Made by a program: the position numbers and the translations under genes | Part shown: piece after piece, positions 33,901 through 38,327 of the stretch | How positions within the stretch are numbered: position 1 is the stretch's first letter | Layout of the letters: each line of letters opens with the position of its first letter | The notes under the pieces: model-generated | What the model saw: only the letters and a program-made list of their open reading frames with translations | The model's database searches: none | Told to the model about the DNA's origin: nothing | Assembly: GCA_964429745.1 (NCBI GenBank) | Contig: CAYSDI010000024.1 | Location: 1-38,327, forward strand | DNA length: 38,327 bases | Source of the DNA: WGOA01 sp964429745 | GTDB lineage: Bacteria; Bacteroidota; Bacteroidia; Chitinophagales; BACL12 | Direction of reading: 5' to 3'

Positions 33901-33926
33901 TATTTTTGGTGCCCTCTGTAGCTTTG
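33901..33926 (+). promoter_or_regulatory. Two TAnnTTTG boxes before the ferredoxin gene
   Basis: TATTTTTG (33901-33908) and TAGCTTTG (33919-33926) match the Bacteroidota -7 box; neither has a well-spaced -33 TTTG. On the opposite strand TAAGTTTG (34016-34009) could serve the acyl-CoA reductase. Motif matches only. Confidence 0.3.
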
Positions 33927-34032
33927 TTGCAGTAGCCCCAACAGGGTATGAGCGGAAGCCTTGCGAAAGAATAGCCCCTTTTGCTGCTATCCGCGCAGAA
34001 TCGGGCTGCAAACTTACCAAAAAGCGAGACCC

Positions 34033-34380
34033 ATGGCCATCATGATTACGGACGAGTGCATCAATTGCGGTGCCTGCGAGCCGGAATGTCCCAATAATGC
34101 AATTTACGAAGGTGGGGTCGAATGGGCCTTCTCCGACGGCACAACCGTTAGCGGGACCTTTGTCCAGTTAGACGGAAGCACCGTGGATGCTAATGCCCGG
34201 CACAATCCTGTAGCTGATGACGTTTATTACATTGTGTCTGACAAATGCACAGAGTGCGTTGGCTTCCATGAAGAGCCCCAATGTGCTGCCGTATGCCCGG
34301 TGGACTGCTGCGTGCCTAACCCCGACCAGGTAGAGGACGAAGCAAGCCTGTTGGCCAAAAAATCACGGCTGCATCTGTAA
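34033..34380 (+). CDS. 4Fe-4S dicluster ferredoxin
   Basis: A 115-residue ferredoxin from ATG 34033 (MAIMITDECINCG); an upstream in-frame extension to 33961 is atypical. It has the first cluster motif CINCGACEPECP (Cys about 10-20), then an insertion of about 50 residues, and the second motif CTECVGFHEEPQCAAVCPVD, in which the Cys spacing is widened by eight residues between the second and third Cys. The insertion and the widened second motif are typical of the Bacteroidota form. It carries electrons in the cytoplasm. It is divergent from a LuxC-type acyl-CoA reductase with a 203-bp region between them, a pairing common in Bacteroidota, though the enzyme itself normally uses NADPH. Confident family call. 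Confidence 0.94.
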   Translation: MAIMITDECINCGACEPECPNNAIYEGGVEWAFSDGTTVSGTFVQLDGSTVDANARHNPVADDVYYIVSDKCTECVGFHEEPQCAAVCPVDCCVPNPDQVEDEASLLAKKSRLHL

Positions 34381-34418
34381 GGATCTTCTAATCATCCGCA
34401 TCGCGTTACTTTGTCGCT

Positions 34419-35525
34419 ATGACGCATTTCGAATCCGGTTCAGGCTCTTCTGCCTCGTTTGCCGATAACGGTCCGGGCCAGATCGGCAACAGGGGCGATG
34501 CAGGGATAAAACCGCTTGTCGCTGTTTTGGCTGGCGGCTTTTCCGCCGAATATGCCATCTCTGTGCAAAGTGGCCGCGAAGTGTGGCAAAGCCTACTGGA
34601 CAGCCCGTACGAACCCGTTCTGGTGCATGTTCAGCCCGGCATCTGGACCGCAGGCCAGGAGCTTGCGCCCGTAGACCTGAGCGACTTTAGCATCGCTTAC
34701 GGAAGTGGTCGCCGCCGCTTTGATGCAGCTTTCGTAGCGTTGCACGGCCGGCCTGGCGAAAACGGCGAACTGGCTGGTTACCTGGAGATGCTGGGCATTC
34801 CGCACACCACCTGCGACGTGCGCGCAGCCGTGCTCACGTTCGACAAAGCCCTGTGCAAGCAAAAAGTAACGGGAACCGGTGTTCGGCTGCCTCGTGGCGT
34901 TCTATTCAGCAGCAGCGAACAACAGGCCAAGGGCCCCTCGTCGCTGCCCGGAGAACCGTGGACCTTTCCCCTGTTTGTAAAACCCAACCGCAACGGCTCC
35001 AGTTGCGGCATCAGCAAGGTGCACAGTTCCGCAGACCTTCAACAAGCGTTGGAACACGGCTGGACGTACGATCAGGAACTTTTGGTCGAAGAAGGCATTG
35101 AAGGAGGCCGCGAGGTCACCTGTGCAGTCTTTAGCCTCGGCGGCGAGGTCCAGACCCTTCCCTTGTGCGAAATCGTCTCCGGCAAGGACCACGATTTTTT
35201 TGATTACACGGCCAAATACACGGCTGGTGAGGCAGAGGAAATCGTGCCTGCGCGGATCACAGCCGCAGAAGAAGCCCAGGTGATCACCTGTTCCAAGTCT
35301 ATTTACCGCCAATTGGATTGCCGGGGCCTGGTCAGGATCGACTACATTTTACGCCACGGCGACTGTTGGTTTTTAGAAGTCAATACCGTGCCCGGCATGA
35401 GCCAGGCCAGCATTGTGCCAAAGATGGTCCGCTCCTTGGGCCAGACCACCGGTCAATTTTTTGCCGCTTTGATTCGGGAAGCCATCGCGCATCCCATCCT
35501 TCAACCTGCCGTTTCCCATGCCTGA
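34419..35525 (+). CDS. ddl: D-alanine--D-alanine ligase
   Basis: A 368-residue ATP-grasp ligase. After a low-complexity N-terminal stretch of about 28 residues, the family pattern begins with LVAVLAGGFSAEYAISVQSG (about residues 31-50). FVALHGRPGENGELAGYLEM (substrate loop) and TTCDVRAAVLTFDKALCKQ follow. The ATP-grasp core has LFVKPNRNGSSCGISKV, LLVEEGIEGGREVTCAV, and the metal site RIDYILRHGDCWFLEVNTVP with GMSQASIVPKM. It joins two D-alanines for the peptidoglycan stem. It overlaps the PASTA gene by eight bases, indicating a shared transcript. The start at 34419 was chosen because it is the first in-frame ATG; the additional N-terminal stretch is unusual for the family. Confidence 0.95.
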   Translation: MTHFESGSGSSASFADNGPGQIGNRGDAGIKPLVAVLAGGFSAEYAISVQSGREVWQSLLDSPYEPVLVHVQPGIWTAGQELAPVDLSDFSIAYGSGRRRFDAAFVALHGRPGENGELAGYLEMLGIPHTTCDVRAAVLTFDKALCKQKVTGTGVRLPRGVLFSSSEQQAKGPSSLPGEPWTFPLFVKPNRNGSSCGISKVHSSADLQQALEHGWTYDQELLVEEGIEGGREVTCAVFSLGGEVQTLPLCEIVSGKDHDFFDYTAKYTAGEAEEIVPARITAAEEAQVITCSKSIYRQLDCRGLVRIDYILRHGDCWFLEVNTVPGMSQASIVPKMVRSLGQTTGQFFAALIREAIAHPILQPAVSHA

Positions 35526-36348
35526 GTATTCCGGGCGCCATGCGCCCCCTAAACGGGGGGAAGGTTTGTGGGCCTTTGTCACCAGCCGAATCTTCTGGGT
35601 CAATGCTTTGGCCGCTTTGGGCGCCGTGCTGGTCCTCAGCCTGATTGCGCTGCAACTGTTGCGGATGTACACAGGACACAACCACTACATCACCGTGCCC
35701 GATTGCCAGGGCCTGACCCTGGACCAGGCGGTAGAAACCTTGGAACGACGGGACCTCCGGGTTGAGGTCATGGACTCGTTGTACGATCCCGCCCTCCTTC
35801 CCCTGAGTGTAATGGGCCAATATCCGTCCGAAGGAGCTGAGGTTAAGGAAGGCAGGGTCATCCACCTTACGGTGAATAAAACGCGCCCCCAAATGGTGGA
35901 TGTGCCCGTTGCCGAGGTGCTGGAAAAGACCCTGCGCTCCGTACAATTCAACCTGCAAAACAAGGGCTTTCGCATTGGCGAACTGATTTACCGGTCCGGC
36001 GTATACGACAACCAGGTGGTGGAATTGCGCAAAGGTGGCACTTCCCGGGCGCTTACCCGCGGAGCCAAATTGCCCAAAGGCGCCACGATTGACCTGGTGG
36101 TGACCGACGGATACGGCAATTCCCGCATCTCTTTGCCCGATTTTACCGGCATGAGCCTGCAAGAGGCGCAATTTGTCCTGACGGCTAATAATCTGGTCGA
36201 AGGTTCTTTCGTTGTGGATGGCGGGGTAGACAGTGTCTCAGCCCGGGTTTATCGGCAGGAACCTGAAGCAGGAGAGGATATCTTTGTTCGCGAAGGGTCC
36301 ATGATCAACCTGTGGCTGGGCGACATGCCTTCGGAGAGCATCCCGTAA
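35518..36348 (+). CDS. Membrane-anchored PASTA-domain protein without a kinase
   Basis: A 276-residue protein with one membrane helix (about residues 29-50) preceded by a short cytoplasmic tail, so the rest faces the periplasm. Three PASTA domains follow, each opening with a characteristic start: ITVPDCQGLTLDQAVETLER (about 58-77), MVDVPVAEVLEKTLRSVQFN (about 124-143), and ISLPDFTGMSLQEAQFVLTA (about 202-221), each ending in a strand such as GRVIHLTVNK or GSMINLWLGD. In Gram-positives PASTA domains sense peptidoglycan as part of a Ser/Thr kinase or PBP; here there is neither. The gene overlaps ddl by eight bases, a conserved Bacteroidota pairing, pointing to a cell-wall role. Function otherwise unknown. 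Confidence 0.9.
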   Translation: MPEYSGRHAPPKRGEGLWAFVTSRIFWVNALAALGAVLVLSLIALQLLRMYTGHNHYITVPDCQGLTLDQAVETLERRDLRVEVMDSLYDPALLPLSVMGQYPSEGAEVKEGRVIHLTVNKTRPQMVDVPVAEVLEKTLRSVQFNLQNKGFRIGELIYRSGVYDNQVVELRKGGTSRALTRGAKLPKGATIDLVVTDGYGNSRISLPDFTGMSLQEAQFVLTANNLVEGSFVVDGGVDSVSARVYRQEPEAGEDIFVREGSMINLWLGDMPSESIP

Positions 36349-36430
36349 GGAGTTTCAAAAGAGGCCACTAACCGCAGAACCGGTCCTGTCCTTCAACATT
36401 TCCTATTCCTGATCTTATTGCTACTGCTTC

Positions 36431-38327
36431 ATGGCTCGACTCCTGTTTCTGTTCTTAGTCGTTCTTTCAGCGCCGGGCGTCCAGGGGCAGGAAGTTTTGC
36501 GCAGCCCTGGCACGAATCCGGCGCTCGGGCGGGCGGCTCTTAGTGCTGCATCCGGGCAAGGCTCGACAGCGCACATGGAACGCAGCGGCGGTGGAATACG
36601 CGACACGCTTTGCCTCCCTTTCTTCGACGATTTCAGCAACCCGCGCCGCTGGCTGGGCAATCAAGGCGGCCCTTGCGCGGACACGGTGCATCCCACCCAG
36701 GCGCCAGTGTATCCCAACAACCTGTTCTGGGCAGACCGCGGTGCCTTCATCAATGCCACTTACCCGGATAACCCGCCAAGCTACGGAGTTGCTACCCTGG
36801 ATGGGCTGAATGCACGCGGCAAACCTTACAACGAAGCAACGCCTTATGGTCCGGCAGACACGCTCACTTCGAAGCCGATTTACCTTGGCGGCGCGCTGAC
36901 GGACAGCATTTTTCTCAGTTTCTATTACCAGCCCGGGGGAAAGGGTGATTCGCCCGACAGCCAGGATTCGCTCTTGCTCCAATGCCGCTTGCCGGACAGC
37001 ACCTGGCTCACGGTTTGGTCGGCTCTCAACGACAACGGCACCCTCCCAGACCCATTTCGGCTGGTCATGATTAACCTGACCGGACCCGAGTTCCGCTATG
37101 ATGGATTCCAATTTCGCTTTAGGAATTACGCCACCCGCAGCGGCAACAACGATCATTGGCACATCGACTATGTACTGCTGGATGATGACCGGGGAAGGGG
37201 CGATACGCTGTTCCGCGACGTTTCCTTTTCAGAACCTCCAGCGTCCATGATTCAACCGTACCACAGCATGCCCTGGCTTCAGTTCCGCGATCAGCAGACG
37301 GAATTTCTGCGCCCAGCGCAGGAAGTTCGCGCCTTTAACCTGTTTAATACCGCTATCAACACCAACTTTCAGGATTCTTTGCTCGAAAGCAATACCCTTT
37401 CGCTGGTGGGTTTAACGGCTTCGGAATCCGCTGCTGTACCGGCTGGTGGGTATTACACCTATGTCCACAACAACCCGGAAATCCCGGCCAGCACCCCGAA
37501 TTACGACGAGGATTCGCTTTCACTGATTTGGAAACTTCGCCTGCGGCCCTCCGGCGATATTGATCCGTTCAACGACACGCTGCTACTTCGGCAGGATTTC
37601 TACAATTTCTACGCCTACGACGACGGAAGTGCCGAGCGCGCCTACGGGCTGATTGGCACCGGTGCTAAATTGGCTTACCGCTTTGCTACTTCAACACCGG
37701 ATAGCTTATACGCTGTTTATATTCATTGGTCTTTTATAAATGGGAGTTTGGGCAATAAGTTTTTCAGTTTGCTTGTGTACCACAACGTCGATACCACTGG
37801 ATTGACGGACACAGACAGCATCTTGTACCAGAAAGACTTCCTGGTGCCCAAGTACCCGGATAGCGTCAACGGATGGTGGGTGTACAACCTGGAGCAACCT
37901 TTAGCGGTAGACGGAATTTTCTACATCGGCTGGCTGCAATCGCAGGAGGATTTGTTGAACGTGGGGTTTGACCGCAATACCGCGTCCAACGCCAACCTCT
38001 TTTTTAACCTCGGTGATTCCTGGCTGCAAAGCAGCCTGGTGGGTTCGGTCATGATGCGCCCGCAGGTAGGGCCAAATTATCGGGTTTATCCAACGCTGGG
38101 TATCCCAGGCCCGGCGGCTACCATAGCCCCTTTGCGCGTTTGGCCAAACCCGGCATCGGACGTGTTGATGGTTTCTGCTGCGCCGGGGCAGCCGGGCGGG
38201 GGCATGTACCGCGTTTACAATCTTCAAGGCGGCCTGCTTCTTTCGGGCAGAGCAGCCGACAACCGCATTGACATCAAAAGCCTTTCGCCGGGCATGTACC
38301 TCTTGGAATGGTATGATGGGGGTGGGG
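36431..38327 (+). CDS. Large secreted T9SS cargo protein, 3' end cut by the window
   Basis: The frame is open from ATG 36431 to the end of the window (632 codons). The signal peptide spans MARLLFLFLVVLSAPGVQG (cleavage near residue 19). The mature N-terminus has DTLCLPFFDDFSNPRRW followed by LGNQG and DRGAFINATYPDNPPSYGVA, then FLSFYYQPGGKGDSPDSQDS and NDHWHIDYVLLDDDRG: a jelly-roll (MAM-like) domain recurrent in Saprospiria cargo proteins. The middle has a second beta-rich region. The final segment, LRVWPNPASDVLMVSA, VYNLQGGLLLSG and LSPGMYLLEWYD, is the beginning of a T9SS type A sorting domain that is nearly complete where the window stops. Role unknown; it is likely surface-exposed. It is 82 bp after the PASTA gene. 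Confidence 0.88.
   Translation, partial: MARLLFLFLVVLSAPGVQGQEVLRSPGTNPALGRAALSAASGQGSTAHMERSGGGIRDTLCLPFFDDFSNPRRWLGNQGGPCADTVHPTQAPVYPNNLFWADRGAFINATYPDNPPSYGVATLDGLNARGKPYNEATPYGPADTLTSKPIYLGGALTDSIFLSFYYQPGGKGDSPDSQDSLLLQCRLPDSTWLTVWSALNDNGTLPDPFRLVMINLTGPEFRYDGFQFRFRNYATRSGNNDHWHIDYVLLDDDRGRGDTLFRDVSFSEPPASMIQPYHSMPWLQFRDQQTEFLRPAQEVRAFNLFNTAINTNFQDSLLESNTLSLVGLTASESAAVPAGGYYTYVHNNPEIPASTPNYDEDSLSLIWKLRLRPSGDIDPFNDTLLLRQDFYNFYAYDDGSAERAYGLIGTGAKLAYRFATSTPDSLYAVYIHWSFINGSLGNKFFSLLVYHNVDTTGLTDTDSILYQKDFLVPKYPDSVNGWWVYNLEQPLAVDGIFYIGWLQSQEDLLNVGFDRNTASNANLFFNLGDSWLQSSLVGSVMMRPQVGPNYRVYPTLGIPGPAATIAPLRVWPNPASDVLMVSAAPGQPGGGMYRVYNLQGGLLLSGRAADNRIDIKSLSPGMYLLEWYDGGG

Noticed and set aside
25667..34032. 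The two repeat/gap sites as CRISPR arrays
   Set aside because: The units are 12 and 14 bp and contiguous, with no unique spacers between them, and no cas genes are present.

Overview
The window comes from the chromosome of a member of the Bacteroidota, most likely of the Saprospiria/Lewinella-like type. This rests on several signs: five proteins end in, or run into, a type IX secretion (T9SS) type A sorting domain; lipoproteins are common; the order parA-parB-DUF5683-dapB-lepB is typical of the phylum; there are TAnnTTTG promoter-like boxes and few Shine-Dalgarno sequences; and base composition is fairly GC-rich for the phylum. The genus placement is inference. It is a draft scaffold: two runs of exactly 100 N (25886-25985 and 33459-33558) sit inside short tandem repeats. 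The first gene is cut at the 5' end and the last at the 3' end.

Layout. 1-5673 (+): a TonB-dependent receptor, a BtuG-like beta-propeller lipoprotein, and a substrate-binding lipoprotein, permease and ATPase joined by ATGA stop/start overlaps. This is best read as a vitamin B12 uptake operon of the BtuB-G-F-C-D kind. 5727-6847: an MsrB lipoprotein (-) and a small MORN-type secreted protein (+). 6885-10727: a Na+/phosphate cotransporter with a PhoU-like tail (-), divergent from a PhoB/PhoR-like two-component pair (+). 10916-13573 (-): a large secreted G8-domain protein resembling the CEMIP/TMEM2 hyaluronan-degrading family, with a T9SS tail. 14034-19223 (-): a housekeeping run parA-parB-DUF5683-dapB-lepB. 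19302-22587: a beta-lactamase-fold hydrolase (-), an NADPH-dependent FMN reductase (+) and an orphan peptide-binding lipoprotein (+).

22641-26991: three paralogous secreted proteins with T9SS tails (+), interrupted by a NUDIX hydrolase and a peroxiredoxin (-). The third has a 14-bp minisatellite in its leader, where the first gap lies. 27122-29796: an MFS transporter (+), a PAP2 phosphatase and a methyltransferase (-). 29874-32565 (+): phosphoglucosamine mutase and a cysteine desulfurase. 32574-33829 (-): a LuxC-type acyl-CoA reductase whose frame is broken only by the second gap, divergent from a two-cluster ferredoxin (34033-34380, +). 34419-36348 (+): D-Ala-D-Ala ligase overlapping a membrane PASTA protein that has no kinase domain. 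36431-end (+): a large T9SS cargo protein.

Most of the window is ordinary core and envelope biology. The most notable items are the CEMIP-like G8 protein, the two tandem repeats that broke the assembly (one coding for DQPI tetrapeptides inside an enzyme), the cluster of three T9SS cargo paralogs, and a nested inverted repeat at 10804-10906. I found no CRISPR array, tRNA, rRNA, prophage, transposase or defence system.
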